A stretch of 64,000 nt of DNA from Podospora pseudoanserina (GCF_035222485.1 NC_085921.1:1364001-1428000), one strand, 5' to 3'. Shown: positions 46,466 to 58,180, numbered from the stretch's first letter. Numbers and translations: made by a program. Notes: generated by a model from the letters alone, not told the origin.

Positions 46466-47605
46466 ATGGTCCAAGCAAAGCTGGATACCGCCCCTCAAAA
46501 GGCACGGTCAAAACAAACAGCGTCAAAACCAAAGCGAAGACGTCAAACCCCAGAGCAACACAAGCTCAAACCAAACCCCAACAATGAAAAGGTCATCATC
46601 TCACCTTCGGAGCTAACACACTACCAACTCATCCTCGATATCTTCACCCGAACCTTCAACGAAACTCTCACCGATGCCGACTTCAGCAAGAACCTGCAAA
46701 CCCTCAAGCAATCCCTCTTTGACCGAGACTTCGCCACGGCCTTCACGAACACCCCCTCCAACCTCCCAATCTACTCAGCCCGCTGGTCACCCCCACGAGC
46801 TCTGGCCTACTCATCCATCTTCACCTCCTTATCCCGCTACCTCCCCAGACTCTACTCACCCACCAACACCCTCCCCTGCCTCGCCATAGGAGGCTGCTCC
46901 GCCGAACTGGCCGCCTTTGCCTCAGCCCTCACCCTCCTTCCTGGTTCCCCCTCCGGCAGCCTCACCCTCTTGGACTCTGCCCCATGGAGTGAAGTTCTCA
47001 CCAACTTATCAACCTCCCTTACGAGCCCCCCCCCAATATCAAAATACGCCTCCAAACTCACCGTCCAACAACCACCCTTTATCCCCGCCGAGAAGCTCAC
47101 CTACACCTTCCTCCAACAAGACGCCCTCACCACCCCCTTCAACAAGCTTTTCTCCTCTGACACCCCCCAACTGGTAACCCTCTTCTTCACCCTCAACGAA
47201 CTCTTCACCTCCTCCGGCATAGGAAAAACAACCTCTTTCCTCCTCAATCTCTCCTCCGCCATCTCGTTAGGTTCGCTCCTTCTAGTGGTCGACAGTCCGG
47301 GGTCCTACTCCGAAACAACCGTGGGAACCTCTCACAAGAAATACCCCATGGCGTGGTTGCTCGACAAGATTCTCTCGTCAGTCTGTCCGGACGTCAAGCC
47401 TTCAGAAACGCCCGAGGGGAGGATAAAGTGGAAGAAGCTCGAGAGCCACGAGTCGATTTGGTTCAGGTTGCCAGAGGGGGAGCTGGACTACCCTATCGGG
47501 CTGGAGAATATGCGGTACCAGATGCACCTGTACAAGGCTGTGGATCCCGCTGATCCAGAAAAGGAGGAGAGTGGTGAGGAGGAGGGTGATGATGATGAAG
47601 AGTGA
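46466..47605 (+). CDS. BMT6: 25S rRNA (uridine-N3)-methyltransferase Bmt6-like
   Basis: Intronless, 379 aa. Bmt6-type enzymes methylate a uridine in 25S rRNA during large-subunit assembly. Basic start (KARSKQTASKPKRRRQTPEQ) resembles a nucleolar signal. Then FNETLTDADFSKNLQTLKQ, the family block YSARWSPPRALAYSSIF, a Rossmann SAM-binding start LAIGGCSAELAAFASAL, VTLFFTLNELFTSSGIGKTT, LLLVVDSPGSYSE and a C-terminal WFRLPEGELDYPIGLENMRY block, followed by an acidic tail. The first two thirds are C-rich, the last 250 bp turn G-rich. It faces the SAC phosphatase gene with 205 bp between stops. Confidence is high for the family, moderate for exact target. Confidence 0.88.
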   Translation: MVQAKLDTAPQKARSKQTASKPKRRRQTPEQHKLKPNPNNEKVIISPSELTHYQLILDIFTRTFNETLTDADFSKNLQTLKQSLFDRDFATAFTNTPSNLPIYSARWSPPRALAYSSIFTSLSRYLPRLYSPTNTLPCLAIGGCSAELAAFASALTLLPGSPSGSLTLLDSAPWSEVLTNLSTSLTSPPPISKYASKLTVQQPPFIPAEKLTYTFLQQDALTTPFNKLFSSDTPQLVTLFFTLNELFTSSGIGKTTSFLLNLSSAISLGSLLLVVDSPGSYSETTVGTSHKKYPMAWLLDKILSSVCPDVKPSETPEGRIKWKKLESHESIWFRLPEGELDYPIGLENMRYQMHLYKAVDPADPEKEESGEEEGDDDEE

Positions 47606-47810
47606 AAAAGGGAAAAAGTAAAAAAGAATATACTATTAATCACCCACTAATTGACTTCCCTGCCATTGTTGCTATGTTCGCCTGCTATCTATCTACTCTC
47701 ATTACGGCTCATGTGACCCGCCCGCACTGCTATGCTTGAAAAGACACAATTCTCTCCCTCAAAACAAACAAGACAATAAAAGAAAAGAAAAAAAGAAAAA
47801 AAGAGAAAAA

Positions 47811-50800
47811 TCAAGCCCAAACCAACTTCTTAACCCTGTGCCCCAAAGTCTCCAGCAACCCCGTGTTCTTCTTCGCCTCCGCCACACTGATAATATCCCC
47901 CTTCTCAATCAAATGTCCCTCCCCCTCCCCCTTCTCCCCCTTCACCTCCCTCGGCTGATTCAACAGCGCCAACCTCTCAATCTCGGCCGCGATAACAACC
48001 ACCTGCTGAATCTCGGTAAGCCGCGCAATGTCCTCATCCTCCTCCTCCTCCCCCCCAATCTTCACCTTCCCAGCACCACTCACAGCAGCAGACGTCTGGC
48101 TGTACAACGCCTTCAACGCAATCTTCCTCGTAGGCGTCGTCACCGCAGCAGCAGCAGCAACATTCTTTCCCGAAAAGAAGCCCGCCACCCCCGACAGCGC
48201 CGCGCTCGCAAAGTCGTCATTTGTCGGTTTCGGGTGATCACTCATGCTCGACAACGACCTCGTGTTGACACGCGTGACGTCCGTCAACCCAGGCTTGTAC
48301 TCAATCACCAACCCCACGTTCCTCAGCTCGTCCACCTGCGCAGGCGAGATGGTGCTCGTGATATAAGTCCCGAATCTAATCTTTGTCACATGCGCCAGGT
48401 CAACCCTCTCAAAGCTAGAGACCTTGTCGAGGTTCCAGTCAAACCGGCAGAGATAGAGGGCCGAGTCGGTAAGTAGCAAGACTGCCTCCTCAAAGGTGGC
48501 ACTGCGGATGGTGTCCGGCGTGCTAGGCGTGAGGAAGGCCCAACCACCAATAAATTCCTCTGCTTCGTCTTCAATAACCCGTTTCTGGCAGAGCTCAATG
48601 GCCTGCTGGCGCATGTTTTGCATCGATACCGCCGGGTCCTTGGTCATCATGTTTGCTTCAAACTCTTCAAACACAAGGGAGGTGACGTTCCCCAACAAAA
48701 AATCGATGCTGGCTTGGAGAAAAAAGTCGTTAAACATCCTGCCACACTGTTAGCAACCCAGCAACCCACAGTCGGGATCGGTGCAGAAACATACCCATTA
48801 AACAACCTCGTCAAGCTCAACCCAGCATCCGTCAACGCCCCCCTATAATTCCTCTTCCTCGTCCTCGTATAATCCCCCTTCATCGCCCCGGTCCCCGCAT
48901 ACTGCTTCCCGATCGCATCCCCATTATCCGCCCACAACCCATTAAACCAGCTATTCTCCTGATCTTTTTGCTTTTCCATATCAATACCCTCCTCCCTCAG
49001 CTGCAAATCCAGCATAAACTTCCCAAACGAGCTCTGACAAACATTCGTCCGATCCAAACAATCCATACAATTCGTCCTCAACACCCCCTTTTGTCTTCGC
49101 TCCACAACCCCATCCACCACAACACTACTCCCCAGCTCCTCCAGCCTCCCGCCCAAAATCTCCAACAACACGCTCACATTCTCAAACTTCATCCCCCTGC
49201 ACACCGAGTGAAAATCAAACCACTCGAACCCGATCTTTTCCTTTCCCTCCTTCACCAACTCCTCGTTCAACCTCTCCACGCCCCGTTCGTAAACCTCCCC
49301 AATCGGCGCCTCGACCCCATGTTTCTCCACCAAATTCACCACCTCCAACCCCCCGTACCGCTCCCCCAACCGTCCGAAATGCTTCCTCAACGCCGCAAAG
49401 TTCGCCTCCTGACTATGCTGCAAGACCGGCGTCGGCTTCAACGAATACGGACTCTGAGTAAAAAACACCGGGAAACTCCCCCTGACTTGCGCAAAACTAT
49501 ACACCCTCCCCTTATCCCCCCCATCAGCCTCATACAAAATCTGCTCCGTCTCGACCCCATTCGCCACCCATCCCTGCTCGTCAATCCCCCGACGCAAATA
49601 CCTCAACCCCGCCCGTTTTATACTCCTTCTGCTTATCACCGTGATAACAAACTTCCCTCTCCTACCCCCTTCTTCCCCCCAATCCCCCCCTCCCCTCCCG
49701 TTTCTCCTCCGAGGGCGACAGATCCCTCATCTCCACTCTCCCCCCCTTTCCCCCTCATCCTTCTGAGCCGGGCTCTCGTCCACCGTAAACTCCCCTCCCC
49801 CACAAACCCCTGCATCAGCGGCAAAACCACCCCCTCCACCCCCGCCTCCCTGAACCGTCTCATGATGTGCCCATTCCAGAAATATTCCCCCTCCCCCTCC
49901 CCAGCCCTCTCAACCCCCATCCGCCAACCTCCTCGTAACATCAACATCATACCCAAAGAAGAACGTCCTGCTACTCCCAAACAGTATCTGTGCCGTCCTC
50001 AGCAACTTGGGCAACAACTCAATCGCAGCCTCGCTCCCATCCGCCCCATCCGGGATCTGAAACCTCGTCGGCACGTTCTTATTGCTCGCCCTATTCTGCT
50101 GGGCAGGAGGAGTGCCAGAGTCGGGCGTAAGGCCCATCTGCCTTTTGTTCTCCGCCGCCCACCCGGAGCGGGAAAACCACCTCTGCGCAAAACGACCATA
50201 ACTCCCCCGTCTACTAATCACATCCTTCGCAATACTACTGCTGCTCGTATTCTCAGGAGGAGTGATGGCGTCGTCCTCCGTTGCTGACTCGACCGCGTCA
50301 TCACGAGGCAGTTCATCAATCCCCAACCCCCCCGTTTCTTCGTCACCGCTGGTAGACTGGCTTGTGCTCCCCTCCTTCTGCAGCCTGTTCTTCAACGCCA
50401 GCGCCGTCTTCCCAATCGAATCCGCCGCTTCCTGCCGGGAGGTGAGGGGTGTCAAAGCGACTTCGGTGACGACGTAGATGGGGTGGCGACCAAACAAATT
50501 AGCGACCTGCTGCCTTCGGGTGACGGTGATGAGGTAGGAGTAGTGAAACACTGTTATTATGCCTGTATGATCATCCCACCCACTGCGTCAACATCATGTA
50601 CCGGAGAGATGGCGGGGGCGGGAAAGAGACAAACCAACAACCCCATAAGCCTCAAAACTCTCGCTCGTCGCTGGCGGTGCGTGATCCCTCCCGACGGTCG
50701 AAACAGAAACATTACTCCCATACTTGATCTTCACCAGCGGCAACGGCGGGGGCCGACTCCCGTCTTTGGAGGGGACAGGGTTCAAAGGGTGAAGAAGCAG

Positions 50801-50848
50801 GCCGTCGACCGCCGCGGCGACGAGGACCTTGCGGGCTAGGCCGGGCAT
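47811..50848 (-). CDS. SAC/hSac2-domain phosphoinositide phosphatase, with frame breaks in G runs
   Basis: Exons: 50635..50848, then from 50562 to 48795, and 47811..48738; donors GTTTGT and GTATGT, acceptors ACAG and GGCAG. Sac-domain enzymes remove phosphates from inositol lipids on membranes. The start MPGLARKVLVAAAVDGLLL leads to YGVVGIITVFHYSYLITV, AQILFGSSRTFFFGYD, then YFWNGHIMRRFREAGV, LPLMQGFVGE, FPVFFTQSPYSLKPTP, the catalytic CMDCLDRTN (C-x5-R) and NGDAIGKQYAGTGAMK. Exon 3 carries the hSac2 domain (GGWAFLTPSTPDTIRSATFE, RVDLAHVTKIRFGTYITST), so it resembles INPP5F-like fungal proteins. Between about 49650 and 49920 the coding sequence passes through different frames at least three times, each time at or near G4-G7 tracts, while both flanks are intact and conserved. 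This looks more like base-calling or slippage than an old pseudogene. Confidence 0.8.
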
Positions 50849-51684
50849 TTCGTTGTTTCTGTGTTCCCTGCTGTAAATGATCCGAGGTCGGTATGTCTTA
50901 TATGTAGAAAAAAAAAGTTTATGCAGAAGGGGTTCAGGCTAGAAAAAGGGGCAGGCAGCTTGGAATGCAGTGTAAGTGTAAGCTATGACGCAAAATGTTG
51001 CTGTTGGGTACATGAGCTGATCGATGTAAGCTCTCATACCGTTGTCGTTGTTCCTAAAGGTTGAAAATGCTCGAACAAGTCACACGAATCAATAACTGAC
51101 TGGTCCCGTGATCACTTGAGACTTGAACAAAAGAAGGCCAACAACCTTGAGGGGCACGGGGGGAGGGTCTCGAACTTGGGCTGGCAGGTGTGAGAGTGAT
51201 GATGTCTTTTAAATGGGCATGGTGGGGCCCCACGCCAGCGCCAGTTGCGCAGCCAAAGAGCGTCACTGTGCAGAAGCAGCCCCCCCACGTCAGACGACCC
51301 AATGAATAACGAATTACACACACCCCACACCCAACCCCAACCCTAGCTATATCTAAATCCAAAGTCAAATACCAGCTACCCGACCCAAACGTGAAACGGT
51401 AAAGACCGATGGATACACAACGCAAAAAGAAAAGGCCCTGATGACGATGAAGTTTTGATTTTCTAGAAGGAAGGCTACTGCAGAAAACGTCTGCAAGTTG
51501 ATGTAGCAACCCCAACGCTCACAAAAATGACGTTGGGGATATAGATAAAAGCAACATATCTCAGTTTGTTTTTCATCCATTTCTGTCCATCCATCCAATA
51601 GTATAACCCATCCTCAGATTTTCCCTTTTTTTTCTTCTTTTTTTTTTTCCTCTCTCGCTTTAGCCAACCGCAAAAATTGCTACT
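50849..51684. other. Intergenic region between SAC gene and SNU13
   Basis: SAC gene promoter (both neighbours on the minus strand) and SNU13 3' flank, with T-runs at 51626-51650. No gene recognised. Confidence 0.5.
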
Positions 51685-52126
51685 TTACATAGCAAGTCTC
51701 TCGACCTTGTCGCGGAGGGCACGGATCTTGGAGTTGAGGTCGGAAGCCTCGTTGGAGGTAAGGGAGACGGCGATCACGGCGCGGGAGACACCGCAGGCAC
51801 GACCCTGTAGGAGTCATTAGTTATACTGCGTCTTCAGAACTTGACAGACAAAAACATACCAGAGCAATCTTGCTGGGCACGTAAACGTAGGGCACGTTCT
51901 TCTCCTCAGAGATCAAGGGAATGTGGAGGACAATGCTGAGGGGAGCAGTGTCGGCGGCAAGGATGACAAGCTCGCTGGTGCCGCGGTTGATGGACTTGGT
52001 GGCCTCGTTGGCGCCCTTCTTGAGCTGCCTGTAGTGGCTGGCCTGCTGGACGCAGTCGAGAAGCTCCTGGACGAGAGCAGGGTCCTCGGCCTTGGGCCAG
52101 GCGGCAGAGTCGTTTTGACCAGACAT
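51685..52126 (-). CDS. SNU13: Snu13 (15.5K) L7Ae-family RNA-binding protein
   Basis: Complement(join(51685..51804, 51860..52126)), 128 aa. Binds the kink-turn of U4 snRNA in the tri-snRNP and of box C/D snoRNAs. Motifs: DPALVQELLDCVQQASHYRQ, LKKGANEATKSINRGTSELV (kink-turn binding), AADTAPLSIVLHIPLISEEK, NVPYVYVPSKIALGRACGVS. The 55-bp intron (GTATGT...ACAG) lies between IAL and GRACG. Length and sequence match Snu13 rather than Nhp2. It shares a 561-bp divergent promoter with the V-ATPase c gene. Confidence 0.97.
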
Positions 52127-52687
52127 TGTCGGTGTGGAAATGGATAGCGATAGTGTGTGCTTTTGTTTCCGATCGTCTCCAGGGTTCACTGCAGGTTTGC
52201 TCGCCCTGGGGGTGCTAGGGGATGTTGCTGGGGATTGCGACGTGAACGATGCAGAAGAAAGAGAAGATCTCAAAAATAAAAAAATGCGCCTGCGAAAAAA
52301 TTCATCCATGTGTTTGCGCCTGCCCACCACCACCCAGCCGAGAGTTTGGGCGGTGTGGGGTTTCTGCCGGGCAGTTGTGGCACGGTGGCACGGTGACAGG
52401 CGACACGGTGACAACGCTTACCTAAGGCAAAGCTCGCTGGGGCCTGCCGAGCAAAGCTTTGCCCAGCCGATGCACAGCCAACCAACCTGCAACCTGGAAA
52501 CACCTCGTCCAGCAAACACCAGCCAACAACTTGGAACCGTCATCCCCCCATCCACAGCAACTCGCCTTCAACCGCTGCCCGCCGACTTCAGTCAACAAAC
52601 GTATCGCAACCACGCTTCCATCGCCTTCGAGCCTTTTATTTTCGAATCTTCCCTCAGTCGATACAGCTTCGTGCTTAAACAATCACA
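52127..52687. other. Divergent SNU13 / VMA3 promoter
   Basis: 561 bp between start codons of two housekeeping genes. It holds repeated GGCACGGTG/ GCGACACGGTGACA motifs at 52380-52412 and CA-rich leader sequence on the VMA3 side. No gene seen. Confidence 0.6.
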
Positions 52688-53603
52688 ATGTCGGATCTCT
52701 GGTAAGCCGCTAGCCCGGGGGGTGTCCCCTCACACTTCCAACCACCACAACCACAACACACATACGCGGAGGCTGGAGCTATCCGCTCGCTACTCGTCGA
52801 CCACCACCACAAACACAACCCCCTCTTCAACACCATGCATTGGCTTTGCGCATCTGCTGCGATGCCTTCTTCTTGAATGGCTTTGCTAACATGCTTTTTG
52901 TCTACAGCCCCGTCTACGCGGTTAGTACCCTCGCTCCACCCCGTTGAAACCAACATCAGCTCTGCGGCGTCGGCGAATACAGCTCGCTTCGACTCCATAC
53001 CAACATCAACATATACATACTAACATGCCGTAACAGCCCTTCTTCGGTGCCATGGGCTGCACTGCGGCCATCGTCTTCACCTGCCTGGGTGCCTCGTACG
53101 GTACCGCAAAGTCCGGTGTCGGTATCGCCGCCATGGGTGTTCTCCGTCCTGATCTCATCGTCAAGAGTATGTTGCACCTCTTCCCAAGTCAAGGGATGCT
53201 TGACTAAACCTTTCTCTAGACATTGTTCCCGTCATCATGGCTGGTATCATTGGTATCTACGGTCTCGTCGTGTCTGTCTTGATTTCCGATGCTCTCACAC
53301 AAGACTCCTACGCTCTCTACACCGGTTTCGTACAGCTCGGCGCTGGTCTCTCTGTCGGTCTCGCCGGCATGGCTGCTGGTTTCGCTATCGGTATCGTTGG
53401 TGACGCAGGTGTCCGCGGTACTGCGCAACAACCGAGACTGTTCGTCGGCATGATTCTCATTCTCATTTTCGCTGAAGTCTTGGGTAAGTTTGTGTCTGTC
53501 ATGCATGCGCCACAGCAAGCACTAACGACATGCAGGTCTGTACGGCTTGATTGTTGCTCTTCTCATGAACTCGAAGGCCACCATCAACACTGTCTGCGCC
53601 TGA
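52688..53603 (+). CDS. VMA3: V-type ATPase proteolipid subunit c
   Basis: Join(52688..52701, 52908..52920, 53037..53166, 53220..53483, 53536..53603), 162 aa. Forms the proton-carrying ring of the vacuolar ATPase. Four transmembrane helices: [60 protein letters not shown] and [20 protein letters not shown]. The essential proton-binding Glu is in IFAEVLGLYG. Sequences [19 protein letters not shown] and [20 protein letters not shown] are diagnostic. The first two exons are only 14 and 13 nt, so the N-terminus MSDLCPVYA is assembled from micro-exons; phases agree at every junction. Length is the family standard. Confidence 0.97.
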
Positions 53604-54394
53604 GCATCTCTTTTGGTTCTCGCCGCGGGCCGATGTGGACGGACAAGATGGTTTATTTCAGCAAATCCACATCTCAACGCGGACCGCACATCCACACATC
53701 GCCTCGTCTCGTCCTTGTAACGGGCTCCGAGACGGGGGTACATCCGGGGTTGTCATGACATGGCGGAGATGATGATTGGTATACATTATTTGGGGGTTGA
53801 GCGAGCGGCGCATCTCGACGATTGGAACGGTTAATGGTTTGGTGGCAACTCGGAACGTACATGTACTATTGTCTCATTATGGTTGCTTTATCACACTCGC
53901 GGGGTCTGGTTTTCTTTTTCTCATCATAGACGGATGATGGGCAAAGACTGTAGTTTAGGTTGGAATGGTGTTCTTTGCTATCTGTGTGTTTCTCTTTGGT
54001 TTATGTGTGACGTTGCAAGGTGGCTGGCTGTGTGTGTGTTGTCATGGTAAGTGTTTTTGAGAAGATTGTGTTGGGAGTTGTTTTCTGACCCTGGCACAGT
54101 GTTTCTGGACCGCGTTTGGTTCCGTTAAAATCATTAAGAGGTATCGCTACTCTGTCCTTGTCAACACTTGTTGCAACATCACTGTTCAGGTGCTTGATGG
54201 GAGGTTGGGTGGTCAACCAGGCTTTCCCCTTACTATCATGGGCTATCTTGTCTGACTTGTTGGTGTTGTCCCCACAGACATGTGACAGCCAGCAAAAGGT
54301 TTTGTTCCGAGTCACTCCACCACCACCACCACCACCACCACCTTCTCCACAAAACCTGAATTTCTCTCACCACTCCACAACCCAAAATAGCCTC
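53604..54394. other. VMA3 3' flank
   Basis: No gene recognised. A (CCA)n tract of about eight units lies at 54317-54341 just upstream of the tRNA-Lys gene. Confidence 0.5.
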
Positions 54395-54481
54395 GCCCGG
54401 CTAGCTCAATCGGTAGAGCGTGAGACTCTTAAGGAGTACTCCGAAATCTCAAGGTTGTGGGTTCGACCCCCACGTCGGGCT
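54395..54481 (+). tRNA. tRNA-Lys (CTT) with 14-nt intron
   Basis: Acceptor strands GCCCGGC (54395-54401) and GTCGGGC (54474-54480, with one G-T type pair), D arm TAGCTCAATCGGTAGAGCG, anticodon stem TGAGA/TCTCA and loop with anticodon CTT at 54428-54430. The intron 54432-54445 lies after position 37 and contains the small hairpin GGAGTACTCC. T arm GTGGGTTCGACCCCCAC is perfect. Standard length once spliced. Confidence 0.95.
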
Positions 54482-55059
54482 CAATTCCCGATCTACGATC
54501 ACTTTTTTGATGTTTTGACTGTATGTCTGTACTGCAGACAGGATTGGGTGATGTAATGCAATGTGGGGGAAGGTGTGTCAACTTCTGTTTACAGCAGACA
54601 GGATCGGGTGATGTGATGTGGGGAGGGAGGATGTGGCAACTTCTTTTTGGTTGACTATGAATAACGTACGAGGAGACCTCTGCTCATGGTTTTCCCGCTT
54701 CAGTGTGTGTATATATATGTGTAATATAGGAGACATTAAACCTCGAACTGGGCGGTATAAGTTTCTTGTACTCGTGCATTTTCACTCTCAGGGTTTTATA
54801 GGGACATGAGAAAGTTCCCTCGAGACAAGTGGTTCATAATGGGCCAACGAGGAACAAATACAGAAGAGGTGTGTTTGGTCATTGACGGACAGGGTGATCC
54901 TGGAGAGAATTGCTGGACGGTGAGAAGATGGGCAAATAAACAGTCAATGCTTTGTCTTGGTAATTAGATATCAGATCGGGTTTGAGCCATCTGAAGTTGT
55001 CGTGGGTAGGACCCTGCCGACGGGAACCCAAACCTTCCCGTAGACTCCGGACGACTCCG

Positions 55060-55071
55060 AATACTAGTATT
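55060..55071. promoter_or_regulatory. Palindrome AATACTAGTATT, copy 1
   Basis: Perfect 12-bp palindrome, the first of three copies in 930 bp upstream of ERG4. It is a candidate transcription-factor site; the binding protein is unknown. Confidence 0.4.
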
Positions 55072-55247
55072 TCGGCAGTTGATGTCTTGCTTTGAGATGG
55101 ATCGATCTTCAGCCCCAGGTGAAGGAAGGATCGCATTCGCAAAACGTTCCCATTGTGATGATGCGATGTTCGTTCAAGGTGCAGGTGGGGAATGTGACAA
55201 CGCAAACGCTGAAGAAGGGACCAACAAATGCGACGGTGGTATTAGGT

Positions 55248-55259
55248 AATACTAGTATT
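55248..55259. promoter_or_regulatory. Palindrome AATACTAGTATT, copy 2
   Basis: Second perfect copy, 188 bp after the first. It is followed by TCCGCC, whereas the first is followed by TCGGC. Confidence 0.4.
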
Positions 55260-55468
55260 CCGCCGTGTTGGGTGCCGCACCAGCCACGAATGAGGCTGGA
55301 TGGCTGGTATACTAACAGATTGTGGCTCGGACAGTGTCATGCAAGGGGACGCGGGAACTGCCGAGTGGTTAATTGGGTTTGTTCAGCCAGGTTAGATTCC
55401 CCGCTATTTCTGCTGTGATCCTGCCAAATGTTTTGCGCAGATGGGAGCTCGCTGCTTTCTCGGCGGGC

Positions 55469-55624
<156 letters not shown>

Positions 55625-55980
55625 AGAGAGAGACATGGGTCGGGAATGTCGTTGCAGTGTGCCAGCAAAGAGACACAGCAGCAGTAGCGAGCAGCAGCGA
55701 GTCTTGGCCCTTGTCGGATGTCTTTTTGTACCTACCGTGTACAACGATTTTTGGGGGCTGTTTTTTTCTCTCGATCCCGCTCCTTGTCGCGTTTCCCCTC
55801 CCCCTTTTCGACCTCAAGGCGCAGTGTTCTTTTTTTCCCCTTCTTCTTCATACCTAGGTGTCCTAGTTTACCTCGCCTCTCTCTTGCGCCCGCCACCTAC
55901 CATCATATCGAATCATATTCTTACGGTTACACTCCGCGCACCCTGTAAGCGCTGCTGCTTGCTCCACACCTCGACTAGGG

Positions 55981-55991
55981 AATACTAGTAT
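55981..55991. promoter_or_regulatory. Palindrome AATACTAGTAT, copy 3
   Basis: Third copy, matching 11 of 12 bases, 184 bp upstream of the ERG4 start codon, probably within or just upstream of its leader. Confidence 0.4.
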
Positions 55992-56174
55992 CCAGATCGA
56001 CCTAAACGACAGGGGTGTTGTTGTGTGTGGTGGGTGTGAGCTTGTTGCTTTGCTTTCACACAATTTCCGATCTTTTTTCTTTTTGTTGCTGTTGTCGGTT
56101 TTGACCCCCAAGTACGATCACGCTCGAAAAGTATATAAGACTGCGCGCGCCTGCCCCGTCGCGTTGTGGTCAAG

Positions 56175-58180
56175 ATGTCTTCTGGGACTAGATATTCTCT
56201 GAGGCAGACGCCGAGGTGAGTTGATGCTTTTTTTTTTTTTTTTTTGTTTACACTACTGTTGCCCAACTTTGCCACCTGTTTACTTGGTGGTGGTGGTGGT
56301 CTCTGGCGCAAACTGGTGTCGCGTTTATCGCGTTTACACCCACCTAGGGGAATCAACCTCTCCTTTTGCGATGTGGCCGGCTGGAATCCGCCGAGATCAT
56401 GCCACACCCCTCTACAGCACTTGGTCGGTGATGAATGGGGTTGCTGACAGTATAGAACAGGAAAAAAGAACTGTTTGATGGCATGGTAGAAACGCCTGCT
56501 CGCCGCAACACCCGTCGCAAGAATCAGCCCTCTATCGCGGAATCCGACGCCGAGTCTACCTCAGCCTCCGAGACGGTTGCCAGCATGGCCACCAAATCTG
56601 TGCGCCAGCGTGGCGTCGCCAAGTTCACCGAGCACGTCGACGAGGCGGAAGAGGTTCCTACGGCCCCCACCACCCCCGAGAGCGACTCCTCCAAGCCCCT
56701 CCTCGACAAGAAGGTCAAGACCAATGGCGCCGCCGAGAAGGAGGAGAAGATTGTCGACGGGTGGAAGCCCGGTATGGACCCCAAGGTTGACCTCTCGGGC
56801 GAGTACGAGTTTGGTGGGCCTTGGTTCGTGTCTGTCATGATGATCGGATTCCCTCTTCTCATGTGGTACATGTGGATCGGTGCCGAGTACTATGACGGCA
56901 AGCTCCCCCTCCCTGAGGCTGGTCAGTCCTGGACCGACTTTGGCAAGCACCTTTACAACCTCTGCTACACTGGCGCGTTCCCCCATGCCAAGGCTTGGGC
57001 CATTTACTGGATCTTTTTCGTTGTGGAGGGTGCCATGTACTGCCTGATGCCCGGTGTCTGGGCTTACGGCAAGCCCCTTCCTCACAAGAACGGCGAGCAG
57101 CTCAGGTACTACTGCTCGGCCTATGCCTCGTTCTACACCACTATCGCCCTCGTTGCCGGCCTTCACTTTTCCGGCATCTTCCCGCTGTACACCATCCTCG
57201 ACGAGTTTGGTCCCCTGCTCAGCGTGTCCATCTTCAGCGGCTGGCTGGTCTCGTTCATCGCCTACTTCTCGGCCCTCTACCGCGGCGCCCAGCACCGCAT
57301 GTCTGGCAACCACATCTACGACTTCTTCATGGGCGCCGAGCTCAACCCCCGCATGTTTGGCATTCTCGACTTCAAGATGTTCTTTGAGGTGCGCATGCCC
57401 TGGTACATCTTGTTCCTCCTGTCGTGCGCCGCCGCGGCCCGCCAGTGGGACCAGTACGGATATGTCTCTGGAGAAGTCGGCTTCCTGGTGCTCGCTCACT
57501 ACCTTTACGGCAATGCTACCTCCAAGGGCGAGGAGCTGATTGTTTCCTCATGGGACATGTACTATGAGAAGTGGGGCTTTATGTTGATCTTCTGGAACCT
57601 GTCCGGTGTTCCCTTGTCGTACTGCCACTGCACCTTGTATCTCGCCAACCACGACCCTTCGACGTACAGGTGGAACAGGTATTTCCTAGTCGCGCTCTAT
57701 GTGGCGTACCTGTTTGTATACTGGGTCTGGGACACGACCAACAGCCAGAAGAACGCCTTCAGGGCCATCGAGAAGGGCAAGCTGGTGAAGCGCAAGACGT
57801 TCCCCCAGCTGCCGTGGCAGGTGGTGAAGAACCCCAAGGTTATCGAGACGGGGTTGGGGGACAAGATTTTGGCGGATGGGTGGTACGGCAAGGCGAGAAA
57901 GATTCACTATAGCTGTGATACGTTTTTTGCGCTGAGCTGGGGGTTGATTACTGGGTTTGAGAGCCCGTTCCCGTGGTTTTATGGGGTTTTCTTTACGATT
58001 ATGATTGCGCACAGGGCGTGGAGGGATATTCACCGGTGCAGGGAGAAGTATGGGGAGGCTTGGAAGGAGTATGAGAGGCAGGTGCCTTATTTGTTTATTC
58101 CGGTAAGTTTGACACTCATTCTGCCAATCTGGGGTTAGAAAAGGGGGTTGATGCTGACCGGATGTTAGTACGTCTTTTAA
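56175..58180 (+). CDS. ERG4: Delta(24(24(1)))-sterol reductase Erg4
   Basis: Join(56175..56215, 56461..58102, 58169..58180), 564 aa. Catalyses the last step of ergosterol synthesis in the ER membrane (reduction of the C24(28) double bond, NADPH dependent). The first exon ([14 protein letters not shown]) is joined over a 245-bp intron to [20 protein letters not shown]; the last exon adds only YVF and the stop after PYLFIP, matching the conserved C-terminus of the family. Diagnostic blocks: [105 protein letters not shown] and [11 protein letters not shown]. Several membrane helices are evident. These blocks fit Erg4 better than C-14 reductase Erg24. 5' codons are C-ending, the 3' 300 bp G-rich. 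Confidence 0.95.
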
